From positions 62,001 to 126,000 of the forward strand of contig NZ_QMBQ01000003.1 of NCBI RefSeq assembly GCF_003289965.1: a DNA stretch of 64,000 bases, in the 5' to 3' direction. This DNA comes from Mesorhizobium atlanticum (GTDB lineage: Bacteria; Pseudomonadota; Alphaproteobacteria; Rhizobiales; Rhizobiaceae). The notes beneath the pieces were generated by a model. The model made no database searches. It was not told the origin of the DNA and saw only the letters and a list, made by a program, of their open reading frames with translations. Position numbers and translations under genes: made by a program. This document shows, piece by piece, positions 37,646-49,842 of the stretch (its first letter is position 1; the number at the start of each line of letters is the position of its first letter).

Positions 37646-38577
37646 GGTGGGGACAGGGTAATGGCGGCAATGCGGCTGGTCCCGCGCTGTTCGGCGTGCC
37701 GCTGTCATTCGACCGTTTCGTCTTGCCGCGTCAGCTTCGCCGGCCGGTGCGTGTGCTGGCGCGCCTGTGTGGCGGCGAGTACGAGGCGCCGCGCTTTTCG
37801 GCGACGATCCTTTCCGCTGCGCTCATCGCGTCGAGCAGCGCCTATGGCGCTTTTCTCGGCGGCTACTCCGACAGCGTCGTGCAGGGCATCACGGCCCGCA
37901 CCGGCTTTGCCGTCGACCAGATCAAAGTGGTCGGCAACCGTCAGACGTCCGAAATCGACGTGCTCGACCGGCTCGGCCTCGACGGCTGGACCTCGCTGAT
38001 CGGCTTCGATGCCGAGGCCGCGCGCGAGCGCATCGCGACGCTGCCCTGGGTCGAGGGCGCGGCGGTGCGCAAGATCTACCCTCATACGCTGGAAGTGCGA
38101 ATCGAGGAGCGCGAGCCCTTCGCGCTCTGGCAGCAGGGCACATCGGTTTCAGTGATCGAGCGGTCCGGCGAGGTGATCGCGCCGTTCTCGGGCGGCAAGC
38201 AGGCGCTGCTCCCTCTGATCATCGGCGCGGGCGCGCCGGCGATGGCGCCGGCCTTCCTCGCCAAGATCGAGCGCTATCCCGAGCTTGCGGCGCGGATCAA
38301 AGGTTATATCCGTGTCGGCGAGCGCCGCTGGGACCTGAGGCTTGAGAACGGCATCACGATCAAGCTGCCCGAAGACGACGAGGACCAAGCGATCGCCGAG
38401 CTCGTCAAGATCGACCATGACAACGGGCTTTTGACGCGCGACATCGCCGCCGTCGACATGCGGCTCCCCGACCGGCTGGTCGTGGAGCTTTCGCCGGAGG
38501 CGGCCACGCAGCGCGAAGCCGCGCTCAGCGACAAGCCGAAGAACCTGGCCAAGCGCAAGGCGGAGACGAAGATATGA
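37633..38577 (+). CDS. ftsQ: Cell division protein FtsQ
   Basis: A 314-residue bitopic protein linking FtsL/FtsB to the divisome. Head (1-55), one membrane span (about 58-78, [21 protein letters not shown]), then a POTRA domain ([30 protein letters not shown]) and the FtsQ beta domain ([31 protein letters not shown]). I choose GTG 37633: GGAGGA lies 7 bases ahead and [12 protein letters not shown] is the usual rhizobial N-terminus, whereas the ATG at 37450 is deep inside ddl. It overlaps ftsA by 4 bases. Confidence 0.94.
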   Translation: MSALRWGQGNGGNAAGPALFGVPLSFDRFVLPRQLRRPVRVLARLCGGEYEAPRFSATILSAALIASSSAYGAFLGGYSDSVVQGITARTGFAVDQIKVVGNRQTSEIDVLDRLGLDGWTSLIGFDAEAARERIATLPWVEGAAVRKIYPHTLEVRIEEREPFALWQQGTSVSVIERSGEVIAPFSGGKQALLPLIIGAGAPAMAPAFLAKIERYPELAARIKGYIRVGERRWDLRLENGITIKLPEDDEDQAIAELVKIDHDNGLLTRDIAAVDMRLPDRLVVELSPEAATQREAALSDKPKNLAKRKAETKI

Positions 38578-39881
38578 GCTGGCTTGGCGGCGGCGGTGAT
38601 CAATCTTCGCGCCGGTCGGGCACGCTCACGGTGCTCGACGTCGGCTCCAGCAAGGTTTGCTGCGTTGTGGCGAAGCTGAAGCCCAACGAGGACGGCAAGC
38701 TGCTGCGCGGGCGATCGCATCGTATCCAGGTGATCGGCATCGGCCACCAGAAGTCGCAGGGCGTGAAATCCGGCGTGGTGGTGGATCTCGATCGCGCCGA
38801 GCATGCCATCAGGCTTGCCGTCGACGCGGCCGAGCGTATGGCCGGGCTCACGGTCGATTCCCTCATCGTCAACATGACGGCGGGCCGGCTGAAGAGCGAG
38901 GCCTTCTCGGCGACCATCAATCTCGGCGGTCATCAGGTCGAGGAAGTCGATATCAAGCGCGTGCTCGCCGCCGGCGCCAAGCAGGCGCTGAGAGCCGAGC
39001 GCGAGGTGATCCATTCGCTGCCCGTCGGCTTCTCGCTCGACGGTGAGCGCGGCATGCGCGACCCGCGCGGCATGGTGGGCGATGCGCTTGGTGTCGACAT
39101 GCATGTGCTGACGGGCGACGCGGCGCCGATGCGCAATCTCGAGCTTTGCATCAACCGCTCGCATCTGTCGGTCGAGCGCATGGTGGCGACGCCCTATGCC
39201 AGCGGGCTTGCCTCGCTGGTCGACGACGAACTCGAAATGGGGGCCGCCTGCATCGACATGGGCGGCGGCACGACGACCATCTCGGTCTTCTCGGAAGGCA
39301 AGTTCATCCATGGCGACGCCATTGCCATCGGCGGCAACCATGTGACGCTCGACATGGCCAAGGGCCTGTCGACTTCGCTCGATGCGGCGGAGCGGCTGAA
39401 GGTGATGCATGGCTCGGCGCTGCCCGGCAGCGCCGACGACCGCGACCTCGTCTCGATCCAGCCGATCGGCGAGGAAGGCGATGTGCCGTCGCAGATACCG
39501 CGCTCGGTGATGACGCGCATCATCCGTGCGCGCATCGACGAAACGCTCGAGCTTTTGCGCGACCGGCTGAACAAGTCCGGCTACGGCAATGCCGTGGGAA
39601 AGCGCGTCGTGCTTACCGGAGGCGCCAGCCAACTCGCCGGCCTGCCGGAAGCGGCGCGCCGCATTCTCGGGCGCAATGTGCGCATCGGCCGTCCGCTCGG
39701 CGTAGCGGGCCTGCCGGAGGCGGCCAAGGGACCAGCGTTCTCGACCCCGGTCGGATTGATGATCTACCCGCAGATGGCGAGCTTCGAGAGCCATTCGGCG
39801 AAAGGACTTTCCGGTTTCAGGATGACCGGAACGGGCGGAAGACTGCATCGCATGAGTCAGTGGTTGAGAGACAGTTTTTAA
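38574..39881 (+). CDS. ftsA: Cell division protein FtsA
   Basis: A 435-residue actin-like ATPase that tethers FtsZ to the membrane. TVLDVGSSKVCCVVAKL (phosphate 1), the 1C subdomain around IVNMTAGRLKSEAFSATINLGGHQVEEVDIKRVL, CIDMGGGTTTISVF (phosphate 2) and VVLTGGASQLAGLPE are visible. The last residues GRLHRMSQWLRDSF form the amphipathic membrane-targeting helix. A 67-bp spacer with GGACGGAGAC separates it from ftsZ. Confidence 0.97.
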   Translation: MSWLGGGGDQSSRRSGTLTVLDVGSSKVCCVVAKLKPNEDGKLLRGRSHRIQVIGIGHQKSQGVKSGVVVDLDRAEHAIRLAVDAAERMAGLTVDSLIVNMTAGRLKSEAFSATINLGGHQVEEVDIKRVLAAGAKQALRAEREVIHSLPVGFSLDGERGMRDPRGMVGDALGVDMHVLTGDAAPMRNLELCINRSHLSVERMVATPYASGLASLVDDELEMGAACIDMGGGTTTISVFSEGKFIHGDAIAIGGNHVTLDMAKGLSTSLDAAERLKVMHGSALPGSADDRDLVSIQPIGEEGDVPSQIPRSVMTRIIRARIDETLELLRDRLNKSGYGNAVGKRVVLTGGASQLAGLPEAARRILGRNVRIGRPLGVAGLPEAAKGPAFSTPVGLMIYPQMASFESHSAKGLSGFRMTGTGGRLHRMSQWLRDSF

Positions 39882-39948
39882 TTTGACGGGGACAGCCCCA
39901 TAGGCGGCCGCAGCGGCGAAGCGGCGGGAAAGGCAAAGGACGGAGACA

Positions 39949-41616
39949 ATGACCATCAATCTGCAAAAGCCGGACATCACCGAGCTTAAGCCACGCATCA
40001 CCGTCTTCGGTGTCGGCGGCGGCGGCGGCAATGCGGTCAACAACATGATCACAGCCGGGCTGCGCGGCGTCGAGTTCGTGGTGGCCAATACGGACGCCCA
40101 GGCGCTGACCATGTCGAAGGCCGAGCGGTTGATCCAGCTCGGCGCGCATGTCACCGAAGGCCTCGGCGCCGGCTCTCAGCCGGAAGTCGGTCGCGCGGCG
40201 GCGGAAGAGTGCATCGACGAGATCATCGATCATCTGTCCAACACCCATATGTGCTTCGTCACCGCCGGCATGGGCGGCGGCACCGGCACGGGCGCCGCTC
40301 CGGTCGTTGCCCGCGCGGCGCGCGAGAAGGGCATCCTCACCGTTGGCGTCGTCACCAAGCCGTTCCACTTCGAGGGCCAGCGCCGCATGAAGACGGCCGA
40401 CATGGGCATCGAGGAACTGCAGAAATGCGTCGACACCCTGATCGTCATCCCCAACCAGAACCTGTTCCGGCTGGCCAATGACAAGACCACCTTCGCCGAT
40501 GCCTTCGCCATGGCCGACCAGGTGCTCTATTCGGGCGTCGCCTGCATCACCGACCTGATGGTCAAGGAAGGCCTGATCAATCTCGACTTCGCCGACGTGC
40601 GCTCGGTTATGCGCGAGATGGGCAAGGCGATGATGGGCACCGGCGAAGCTTCGGGCGAGGGTCGCGCGATGGCCGCCGCGGAAGCCGCGATCGCCAACCC
40701 GCTGCTCGACGAGACCTCGATGAAGGGCGCCAAGGGCCTGCTGATCTCGATCACCGGCGGCCGCGACCTCACGCTGTTCGAGGTGGACGAGGCCGCGACC
40801 CGCATCCGCGAGGAGGTCGACCAGGACGCCAACATCATCCTGGGCGCTACCTTCGACGAGGAACTGGAGGGCGTGATCCGCGTGTCGGTCGTCGCCACCG
40901 GCATCGACAAGTCGGCCGCCGAAATCGCCGCGGCGCCGATCTCGATCCGCGCGCCGCAGAAGCCGGCCGCCCGCCCGGCGGCGGCTCCGGTCGCTGAAAT
41001 CCGCCCCGCTCCGGTTCAGCCGCAGGCCTACGAGCCGCGCGCGGTCGACCCGGTCGCCGAGGCGATCCAGCTTGCCGAGGCAAACGCAGCCGCCATGGCG
41101 CAGCCGCGCCCCGCGCCGGTCGACGACTTCCGGCCGCAGAGCAAGATCTTCCAGGCTCCGCCGGCCCAGCCGCAACCGCAGCCGCAGCCGGTGATGCAGC
41201 CGCAGGTCATGCAGCAGCCCGCGCCGCAGCGCGAGATGCCGCAGCCAGTGGCCGCCGCTCCGCAGCGCATGCCGCGCGTGGAGGATTTTCCGCCGGTGGT
41301 GAGGGCTGAGGTCGAAGCCAAGACCCGCCCGGCGGACCATGAGAACAGCGGTCCGATGGGGCTGATCAAGCGGCTGACCAACGGCCTGACCCGCCGCGAG
41401 GAAGAGCCGGCCCGGCTCCAGCCGGCGCAGCCGCGCGAACCGAAGCTGCGCCAGGCCGCGCCCGAAATGCGCCGTCTCGCCAGCCAGGATCCGCAGCTCT
41501 ACGCGCCGCGCCGCGGCCAGCTCGACGACCAGGGCCGGCTGACTCCGCAGGCCCGCACGGTCCAGGAAGACGACCAGCTGGAGATTCCGGCCTTCCTGCG
41601 CCGCCAGGCCAACTGA
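39949..41616 (+). CDS. ftsZ: Cell division GTPase FtsZ, long-linker rhizobial form
   Basis: A 555-residue tubulin homologue forming the Z ring. GTP-binding signature GGGTGTG at 109-115, with [11 protein letters not shown] near residue 20 and the T7 loop [11 protein letters not shown] with its catalytic Asp. The core ends near residue 320; about 220 residues of Pro/Gln/Ala-rich linker follow (for example [18 protein letters not shown]), ending in the conserved peptide [10 protein letters not shown] that binds FtsA. E. coli FtsZ is about 383 residues, so the linker is greatly enlarged, as in rhizobia and Caulobacter. Confidence 0.97.
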   Translation: MTINLQKPDITELKPRITVFGVGGGGGNAVNNMITAGLRGVEFVVANTDAQALTMSKAERLIQLGAHVTEGLGAGSQPEVGRAAAEECIDEIIDHLSNTHMCFVTAGMGGGTGTGAAPVVARAAREKGILTVGVVTKPFHFEGQRRMKTADMGIEELQKCVDTLIVIPNQNLFRLANDKTTFADAFAMADQVLYSGVACITDLMVKEGLINLDFADVRSVMREMGKAMMGTGEASGEGRAMAAAEAAIANPLLDETSMKGAKGLLISITGGRDLTLFEVDEAATRIREEVDQDANIILGATFDEELEGVIRVSVVATGIDKSAAEIAAAPISIRAPQKPAARPAAAPVAEIRPAPVQPQAYEPRAVDPVAEAIQLAEANAAAMAQPRPAPVDDFRPQSKIFQAPPAQPQPQPQPVMQPQVMQQPAPQREMPQPVAAAPQRMPRVEDFPPVVRAEVEAKTRPADHENSGPMGLIKRLTNGLTRREEEPARLQPAQPREPKLRQAAPEMRRLASQDPQLYAPRRGQLDDQGRLTPQARTVQEDDQLEIPAFLRRQAN

Positions 41617-41618
41617 CC

Positions 41619-41656
41619 GATACGGCGGACCGCCGATCATGATACGGCGGACCGCC
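41619..41656 (+). repeat. Two exact copies of a 16-bp hairpin motif after ftsZ
   Basis: GATACGGCGGACCGCC occurs at 41619-41634 and again at 41641-41656, a 22-bp period. Each copy contains GGCGG-AC-CGCC, able to fold. They start 2 bases after the ftsZ stop and precede the terminator. Confidence 0.65.
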
Positions 41657-41660
41657 AATC

Positions 41661-41686
41661 GTTAACGATATATAACGCTTGTTAAC
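41661..41686. promoter_or_regulatory. Three TTAAC-like hexamers on a 10-bp period
   Basis: GTTAAC (41661-41666), TATAAC (41671-41676) and GTTAAC (41681-41686) are phased one helical turn apart in an AT-rich island. TTAA half-sites are the core of CtrA boxes (TTAA-N7-TTAA), but the 10-bp period gives N6 spacing and the middle copy is degenerate, so the assignment is weak. Confidence 0.3.
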
Positions 41687-41718
41687 AGGCAGACGAGAAA
41701 TCGTCTGCCTGTTGGTTT
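41684..41718 (+). terminator. Strong terminator after ftsZ
   Basis: AACAGGCAGACGA (41684-41696) pairs perfectly with TCGTCTGCCTGTT (41701-41713) around a GAAA tetraloop, followed by GGTTTTG. It marks the end of the dcw transcript. The rest of the 378-bp ftsZ-lpxC gap (to 41994) is AT-rich at first and probably holds the lpxC promoter; two GANTC sites lie in it. I see no gene there. Confidence 0.88.
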
Positions 41719-41994
41719 TGCAAAGTCTTTCAAAAACAATGGCTTACGATTTATTTTTGACGCAATCCGGTGGTTACACGGGGTAAGAAACCGTGATTTG
41801 GAGTCTCCTGGGCGGGCCATTATCTTCGCCACGGACTAAAGTCGGTTTGCCGGGATTCGGGGAGTAGCCCTGCCTGCCGATCACACAGAGCCGCATGCTC
41901 TTGCTTATTTTGCCGCATTCCATGCGAAGCGCCAGACCGTTCATCTGGCTGCAAGATACCCAAGGCCGATGAGCGGACGCAGGCATTTGGGGCT

Positions 41995-42942
41995 ATGGGG
42001 TTACTCTTGCACGACTATCAGACGACAGTGAAATCGCGCGCGACGCTGGCTGGCATCGGCGTCCATAGCGGCAAGACCGTCACCGTTCATTTCCTGCCGG
42101 CCGACGCCGATACGGGTATTGTCTTCCATCTTTCGAACGGTAGCGAAACCCGTGAGCTCCGCGCCCTGGTCGCGGAAGTCGGCGCCACCGATCTTTGCAC
42201 CATGCTCGGCGATCCGGCCGGCGCGCATATCGGCACCGTCGAGCATCTGATGGCCACGGTGTTCGGCCTCGGCATCGACAATCTCATCATCGAGATCGAC
42301 GGCTCGGAAGTGCCCATTCTCGACGGTAGCGCCATGGCGTTCGTCGAAGCCTTCGACCAGGCGGGTATCGAGACACTGGCGGTCAAGCGCCGCTATATCC
42401 GTGTGGTCAAGCCGGTGCGCGTGGAAGCCGGCGCATCCTGGGCGGAATTCCGTCCCTATGACGGCACGCGGTTCGAGGTCGAGATCGATTTCGAGAGCCC
42501 GGCGATCGGCCGCCAGCAATTCGCTTCCGACATCAACCCCGATATCTTCCGCCGCGACATCGCGCGTGCCCGCACCTTTGGCTTCATGAAGGACGTCGAG
42601 AGGCTTTGGGCTGCCGGCTACGCGCTCGGCTCGTCGCTGGAAAACTCCCTGGTCATCGGCGACGACAACCGCGTCATCAATGTCGGCGGGTTGCGCTATC
42701 CCAATGAGTTCGCCCGCCACAAGACGCTCGATGCCATGGGCGATCTGGCGCTGGCCGGCGCGCGCTTCATCGGCTGCTTCCGCTCCTATCGCGGCGGTCA
42801 CCGGATGAACGCGTCCGCGTTGCGCAGGCTGCTTTCCGACCACTCGGCCTTCGAGATCGTCGAGACCCGGCGCCGCGAGCGTGGCCGCGTGGCCGAGATG
42901 ATTGCCGTCAGCCGGCCGGTCTACGCACCCTGGGTGATCTGA
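41995..42942 (+). CDS. lpxC: UDP-3-O-acyl-GlcNAc deacetylase
   Basis: A 315-residue zinc amidase catalysing the committed step of lipid A synthesis in the cytosol. LAGIGVHSGKTVTVHFLPA is the N-terminal strand set; the zinc ligands are H84 in TVEHLMATVFG and the HKTLD pair in EFARHKTLDAMGDLAL; GSEVPILDGSA and GHRMNASALRRLL are also family marks. It follows the ftsZ terminator with its own long leader, as in many proteobacteria where lpxC closes the dcw region. Confidence 0.96.
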   Translation: MGLLLHDYQTTVKSRATLAGIGVHSGKTVTVHFLPADADTGIVFHLSNGSETRELRALVAEVGATDLCTMLGDPAGAHIGTVEHLMATVFGLGIDNLIIEIDGSEVPILDGSAMAFVEAFDQAGIETLAVKRRYIRVVKPVRVEAGASWAEFRPYDGTRFEVEIDFESPAIGRQQFASDINPDIFRRDIARARTFGFMKDVERLWAAGYALGSSLENSLVIGDDNRVINVGGLRYPNEFARHKTLDAMGDLALAGARFIGCFRSYRGGHRMNASALRRLLSDHSAFEIVETRRRERGRVAEMIAVSRPVYAPWVI

Positions 42943-43142
42943 TTTTTAACCGTTTTCTGGCTTTGTAGTCAGGCTGTGTTGCGCGATTGCATCACGAATC
43001 GCTGAAATTGCACAACCTCGATCATAGCGCCGGGCCGCCACAAAAATGTGCGATTGGCCGGACATAGCGTTGCCGGGCAAGGGGATAATGGTTTATGGCT
43101 TCGGCCCGGACCGAAACGACGCCGAAGGGGCGGAATCCAAAC

Positions 43143-44012
43143 ATGTTTTTTTCGCGAGTTGGTCAATCGGTAACGCCGCGTCGGGGTGTTTTGCTGGCGC
43201 TGTCGGTGGTTGCTCCCGCGCTCGTGCTGTCGGCCTGCATGTCCTCCGAGAAGGACGTCAACCTGGCGACCTATGTCGATCAGACCGAGCCGGCCGACGT
43301 CCTCTACAACCAGGGCCTGGCCAACATGAATGCCGGGCGCCTCGACGAGGCGAGCAAGAAATTCGACGCGGTCGACCGCCAGCATCCCTATTCGGAGTTC
43401 GCCCGCAAATCGATGGTGATGGGCGCTTTCGCCGATTATCGCGCCGGCAATTACGACGAGGCGATCGGCACCGCGAAGCGCTATCTGACGCTTTATCCCT
43501 CGACCGACGATGCGGCTTACGCGCAATACATCATCGGTTTGAGCTACTATCGGCAGATCAAGGACGTCACCCAGGATCAGAAGGAAGCGCGCCAGACCAT
43601 CCAGACCATGCAGGATCTGGTGACGCGCTGGCCGAACTCCGAATATGTCGCCGACGCCAAGGACAAGATCCGCTTCGCCAACGACCAGCTTGCCGGCAAG
43701 GAGATGCAGGTTGGCCGCTACTATCTCGAGCGCCGTGAATACATCGCCGCCGTGAAGCGCTTCCGCACCGTGGTCGAGAATTATTCCAACACCCGCCATG
43801 TCGAAGAGGCGCTCGCGCGCCTGACCGAGTCCTATTATGCCATGGGCCTGACCTCGGAAGCGCAGACGGCCGCGGCGGTGCTCGGCACCAACTATCCGGA
43901 CAGCCAGTGGTACAAGGATTCCTACAAGCTCCTGCAGAGCAACGGGCTTGAGCCGCGCGAGAATGCCGGATCGTGGATCTCCAAGGCCGGGAAGTTGATC
44001 ACCGGCGCCTGA
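43143..44012 (+). CDS. bamD: Outer membrane assembly lipoprotein BamD
   Basis: A 289-residue lipoprotein of the BAM complex, which folds beta-barrel proteins into the outer membrane. A signal and lipobox VLSAC (Cys32) are followed by TPR-like helices: [75 protein letters not shown], and [19 protein letters not shown], with the conserved WPNSEY. I start at ATG 43143 to place the signal first; the ORF runs 16 codons further upstream. Eight bases separate it from recN. Confidence 0.93.
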   Translation: MFFSRVGQSVTPRRGVLLALSVVAPALVLSACMSSEKDVNLATYVDQTEPADVLYNQGLANMNAGRLDEASKKFDAVDRQHPYSEFARKSMVMGAFADYRAGNYDEAIGTAKRYLTLYPSTDDAAYAQYIIGLSYYRQIKDVTQDQKEARQTIQTMQDLVTRWPNSEYVADAKDKIRFANDQLAGKEMQVGRYYLERREYIAAVKRFRTVVENYSNTRHVEEALARLTESYYAMGLTSEAQTAAAVLGTNYPDSQWYKDSYKLLQSNGLEPRENAGSWISKAGKLITGA

Positions 44013-44020
44013 AGCTTGCG

Positions 44021-45694
44021 ATGCTGTCCAGACTGTCGATCCGCGATATCGTCCTGATCGAGAAGCTGGACATCGACTTCCTGCCCGGGCTTTCGGTGCT
44101 GACTGGCGAAACCGGCGCCGGCAAATCCATCCTGCTCGATGCCTTGTCGCTGGCGCTCGGCGCGCGCGGCGACGCCTCGCTCGTGCGCCATGGCGCGGCG
44201 CAGGGCCAGGTCATCGCGGTGTTCGACGTGCCGCGCAACCATCCGGCCCGCGCGCTGCTCGCCGAAAACGACATCGAGGACGATGGCGACATCATCCTGC
44301 GCCGTGTGCAGACGGCCGACGGCCGCACCCGCGTCTTCGTCAACGACCAGCCTTCCAGCGTCACGCTGATGCGCGATGTCGGCCGCGCGCTGGTCGAGAT
44401 CCATGGCCAGCATGACGAGCGTGCCCTGGTCGATCCCGGCGCGCATCGCGAATTGCTCGACAGTTTCGGCGGCCATCTGGGCGCGGTGCGCGGCACGGGC
44501 GAAGCCTGGCGTTACTGGCGAAACTGCGAGCAGGAGCTTTCCCGGCATCGCGCCAAGGTCGAGGCGGCGGCGCGCGAGGCCGATTATCTGCGCGCTTCCG
44601 CCGCCGAGCTTACCAAGCTCGATCCGCAGCCGGGCGAGGAGACTGAGCTTGCCGAACTGCGCGCGCAGATGATGCGCGTCGAGAAGATCGCCGCTGAAAT
44701 CCATGACGCGCAGGATGTGCTGTCGGGGCCATCCTCGCCCTTGCCGCAACTCGCCAGCCTGTTGCGCCGGCTGCAGCGCAAGTCGGGCGAGGCGCCGGGC
44801 CTGCTCGACGATGTGGTGAAGTCGCTGGACGAGGCGATGATCTCGCTCGATGCGGCGCAGTCCGGCGTGGAAACTGCGCTTCGCGCGACCGAATATGATC
44901 CGCAACGCCTGGAGAAAGCGGAGGAGCGCTTGTTTGCGCTGCGCGCCGCTTCGCGCAAGCACAATGTCGCAGTGGACGACCTGGCGCAGCTGCGCGACAC
45001 GATGGTGGCCGATCTTGCCGATCTCGATGCCGGCGAGGAGCGGCTGCATGCGCTGGAGAAGCAGGCGGCCGCGGGGCGCGAGGCCTACGATATTTCCGCG
45101 GCGCAGCTTTCCTCGCTGCGTCATGCCGCGGCGACGGGCCTGACCAAGGCCGTGATGGCCGAATTGCCGGCGCTGAAGCTCGAGCGGGCCGAGTTCATCG
45201 TCGAGATGGGAAGCGATGCCGAAAGCCGCATGGAAGAAGGCATCGACCAGGTCGAATTCTGGGTGCGGACCAATCCGGGCACCAGGCCGGGGCCGATGAT
45301 GAAGGTCGCTTCCGGCGGTGAGCTGTCGCGCTTCCTGCTGGCTTTGAAGGTGGCGCTTGCCGATCGCGGCTCGGCGCCGACCCTGGTTTTCGACGAAATC
45401 GACACCGGCGTCGGCGGCGCCGTGGCCGACGCCATCGGCCAGCGGCTGGCGCGGTTGTCGAAGCGCGTGCAGGTGCTTTCTGTCACGCATGCGCCGCAGG
45501 TGGCCGCGCGGGCGGCCACGCATTTCCTGATCTCCAAATCCGGCGGCAAGGACCGTGTCGCCACCGGCATTGCCGAAATGGACCGCGCCGCGCGCCAGGA
45601 AGAGATCGCGCGCATGCTGGCGGGCGCCGTCATCACCGACGAGGCGCGCGCCGCTGCCGAACGGTTGCTGCGCGAGAACACGGCCGCCGCCTAA
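44021..45694 (+). CDS. recN: DNA repair protein RecN
   Basis: A 557-residue SMC-like ATPase for double-strand break repair. Walker A GETGAGKS at 29-36 in the N-terminal head, long coiled coil in the middle (about 155-360), VASGGELSRFLLALKVAL (ABC signature) and TLVFDEIDTGVGG (Walker B), then LSVTHAPQVAARA. The start at MLSRLSIRDI leaves out 16 residues overlapping bamD. It often follows bamD in alphaproteobacteria. Confidence 0.95.
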   Translation: MLSRLSIRDIVLIEKLDIDFLPGLSVLTGETGAGKSILLDALSLALGARGDASLVRHGAAQGQVIAVFDVPRNHPARALLAENDIEDDGDIILRRVQTADGRTRVFVNDQPSSVTLMRDVGRALVEIHGQHDERALVDPGAHRELLDSFGGHLGAVRGTGEAWRYWRNCEQELSRHRAKVEAAAREADYLRASAAELTKLDPQPGEETELAELRAQMMRVEKIAAEIHDAQDVLSGPSSPLPQLASLLRRLQRKSGEAPGLLDDVVKSLDEAMISLDAAQSGVETALRATEYDPQRLEKAEERLFALRAASRKHNVAVDDLAQLRDTMVADLADLDAGEERLHALEKQAAAGREAYDISAAQLSSLRHAAATGLTKAVMAELPALKLERAEFIVEMGSDAESRMEEGIDQVEFWVRTNPGTRPGPMMKVASGGELSRFLLALKVALADRGSAPTLVFDEIDTGVGGAVADAIGQRLARLSKRVQVLSVTHAPQVAARAATHFLISKSGGKDRVATGIAEMDRAARQEEIARMLAGAVITDEARAAAERLLRENTAAA

Positions 45695-48035
<2,341 letters not shown>

Positions 48036-48036
<1 letters not shown>

Positions 48037-48728
48037 TGGCCGGCGCGTTCAAGGGTTTCGGACAGAAGGCCATCCCGTTCCTCAAGGCGCTCGATTTCCA
48101 CCAGAGCCGGGAATGGTTCCAGGAGAACCGCGACCTCTTCGACAGCGAGCTGCACGGGCCGTTCTGCGATCTCGTCGAGACGCTCAGCGAGCGCTTCGAG
48201 TCGGCGAAACTAGGCTTGCGTGGCGATCGCAAGAAATCGCTGTTCCGGATCAATCGCGACGTGCGCTTCTCGAAGGACAAGCGGCCCTACAACCGGCACC
48301 TGTCGGCGATCCTGTCGCCTGACTGCACCAAGATGGAGCAGGGCGTCTTCTACGTGCATATCGGGCTCGAGCGCTGCTTTGCCGGCGTCGCCTGGTGGCA
48401 GCCGGCACCCGAACTGCTGCAGGCCATGCGCAAGGCGATCGTGGCCAAGCCGGCCGCGTTCCGCGCCATGGTCTCGTCGCTCAAGAAGGCCGGGCTGGAA
48501 CTCGATGCCGAAGATCGCCTGAAGCGGGCGCCGCGCGGCTTCGAGGACGTCGCCGACGAGGATCTCGCCCAGGCGGTGCGGAGCCGGCATTTCGTGGTCC
48601 GGCACGACATCGATCCGGCGACGATCCATTCGCCGGCGCTGGTCGACGATCTCGTCGACTTCACGGTTGGCGCCAAGCCGTTGCTCGACTGGGGCAGGGC
48701 GATCCAGGGCACAGCCGTGGCGGCCTGA
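48036..48728 (+). CDS. DUF2461 family protein
   Basis: A 230-residue protein of the DUF2461 (TIGR02453) family: FKGFGQKAIPFLKALDFHQSREWFQENRDLFDSEL at the N-terminus, KKSLFRINRDVRFSKDKRPYNRHLSAIL in the middle, and FYVHIGLERCFAGVAWWQPAPELLQAMRKAI. The biochemical role is unknown to me. It is coupled to ligA by a TGATG overlap, a hint of a DNA- or nucleotide-related function, nothing more. Confidence 0.87.
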
Positions 48729-48753
48729 CGCCGCCGCGGATCAGGCCGGTCGC

Positions 48754-49512
48754 CTACATCCGCATCAGCAGGCCGCCGTCGACGGGGAGTTCGATGCCGG
48801 TGATGTAGCTCGCGGCATCCGAGAGCAGGAACAGCGCGGCGTTCGCCATGTCCTGCGGCGTGCCGATGCGGCCGAGCGGCGTGTAGTTCGCCACGGCGGC
48901 GCGCTTCTCCTCGGTGTCCCAACGCGCCTGCAGCGGCGTCAGCGCCATGCCGGGGCAGATGGCGTTGGAGCGGATGCCGTCGCCGGCAAGCTGCATGGCC
49001 AGCGACTTGGAGAGAGCACAGACGCCTGCCTTCGATGCCTGATACGCGTCCTGCGGCTTCGGATCGCCGCGGTACCATTGGATGGTCGAGAAATGCACCA
49101 TCGCGCCTCCGCGGCCGCCGGCGCGCATATGCGGAACAACCGCCCGTGCGGTGTGCACGAAGGATTTCAAATTGATATTGAAGACTTGGTCCCAGACATC
49201 GAGATCCATCTCCAGAGCCGATTTGTCGCGGCCGAACCACAGCACGCCGGCAACATTGGCGAGATAGTCGATGCCGGGGCGCTCGCGCCCAGCCGCACCG
49301 ATGGTCCGTTCGACAAAGGCGGCGTCGGTCAAATCGCCTTGGGCGAAAGTCAGTCGGTCGTCATAGGAGGCAAGCGATGCCGGGCGCGGCTTGATGTCTA
49401 TGGCGGTGACGGAGGCGCCTGCATCGAGCAGCCCCAGCGCGATCGCTTCGCCCATGCCACCGCCCGCTCCGGTGACGACCGCATGCCTGCCGGTGAAATC
49501 AAAGACGACCAT
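48754..49512 (-). CDS. Short-chain dehydrogenase/reductase (SDR)
   Basis: A 252-residue classical SDR: VVTGAGGGMGEAIALGLL (nucleotide loop), NVAGVL, Ser in MVHFSTIQW, the YQASKAG active-site Tyr/Lys, and ICPGMALTPL. The C-terminal TGIELPVDGGLLM closes the fold. GAGGGG sits 7 bases before the ATG. It converges on the DUF2461 gene; no pathway partner is nearby, so the substrate remains open. Confidence 0.88.
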   Translation of the reverse strand: MVVFDFTGRHAVVTGAGGGMGEAIALGLLDAGASVTAIDIKPRPASLASYDDRLTFAQGDLTDAAFVERTIGAAGRERPGIDYLANVAGVLWFGRDKSALEMDLDVWDQVFNINLKSFVHTARAVVPHMRAGGRGGAMVHFSTIQWYRGDPKPQDAYQASKAGVCALSKSLAMQLAGDGIRSNAICPGMALTPLQARWDTEEKRAAVANYTPLGRIGTPQDMANAALFLLSDAASYITGIELPVDGGLLMRM

Positions 49513-49786
49513 TCATTACCCCTCTTTTGTCCCGATCTTGGCACTTGGTTTGATCGCTCGACAATAGGGGCGGGTGGAAAATCCATCATTCGGTCACACC
49601 CTTGGGCAGGCGTTTCGAACGCTTGCCTGTTTGTCATTGGCCACGGCGCGGGGGCGATCAGTTCCGCTGATCGTCGGGTCAAGCGAATTGGTGTGACATT
49701 GACCGCGACGCTCCCTACATCAGGCCGCACTTGAAGCGCGTTGCGCTGGAATCGACTCAGGCAAGGCGCCTCAAGTTTTTGTTTTG

Positions 49787-49832
49787 ATGCATATCCCAGA
49801 ACCGCTGCGCACTTCAGGGGCGTCATGCATTA
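49787..49832. repeat. Rhizobial intergenic palindromic element, diverged copy 2
   Basis: It shares the core AACCGCTGCGCACTT with the element at 10471-10521, flanked by ATGCAT arms (49787-49792 and 49825-49830) and CCC/GGGG. It ends 10 bases before the azlC start, so it lies in that gene's leader. The rest of the 330-bp SDR-azlC gap shows no gene. Confidence 0.6.
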
Positions 49833-49842
49833 GGAGCGGCTG

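Noticed and set aside
41774..41986. A 70-codon minus-strand frame upstream of lpxC
   Set aside because: No ribosome-binding site or recognised motif; it lies in the probable lpxC promoter region.
43850..44020. A LexA (GTTC-N7-GTTC) site before recN
   Set aside because: No match to the alphaproteobacterial SOS box was found upstream of recN, which begins 8 bases after bamD.
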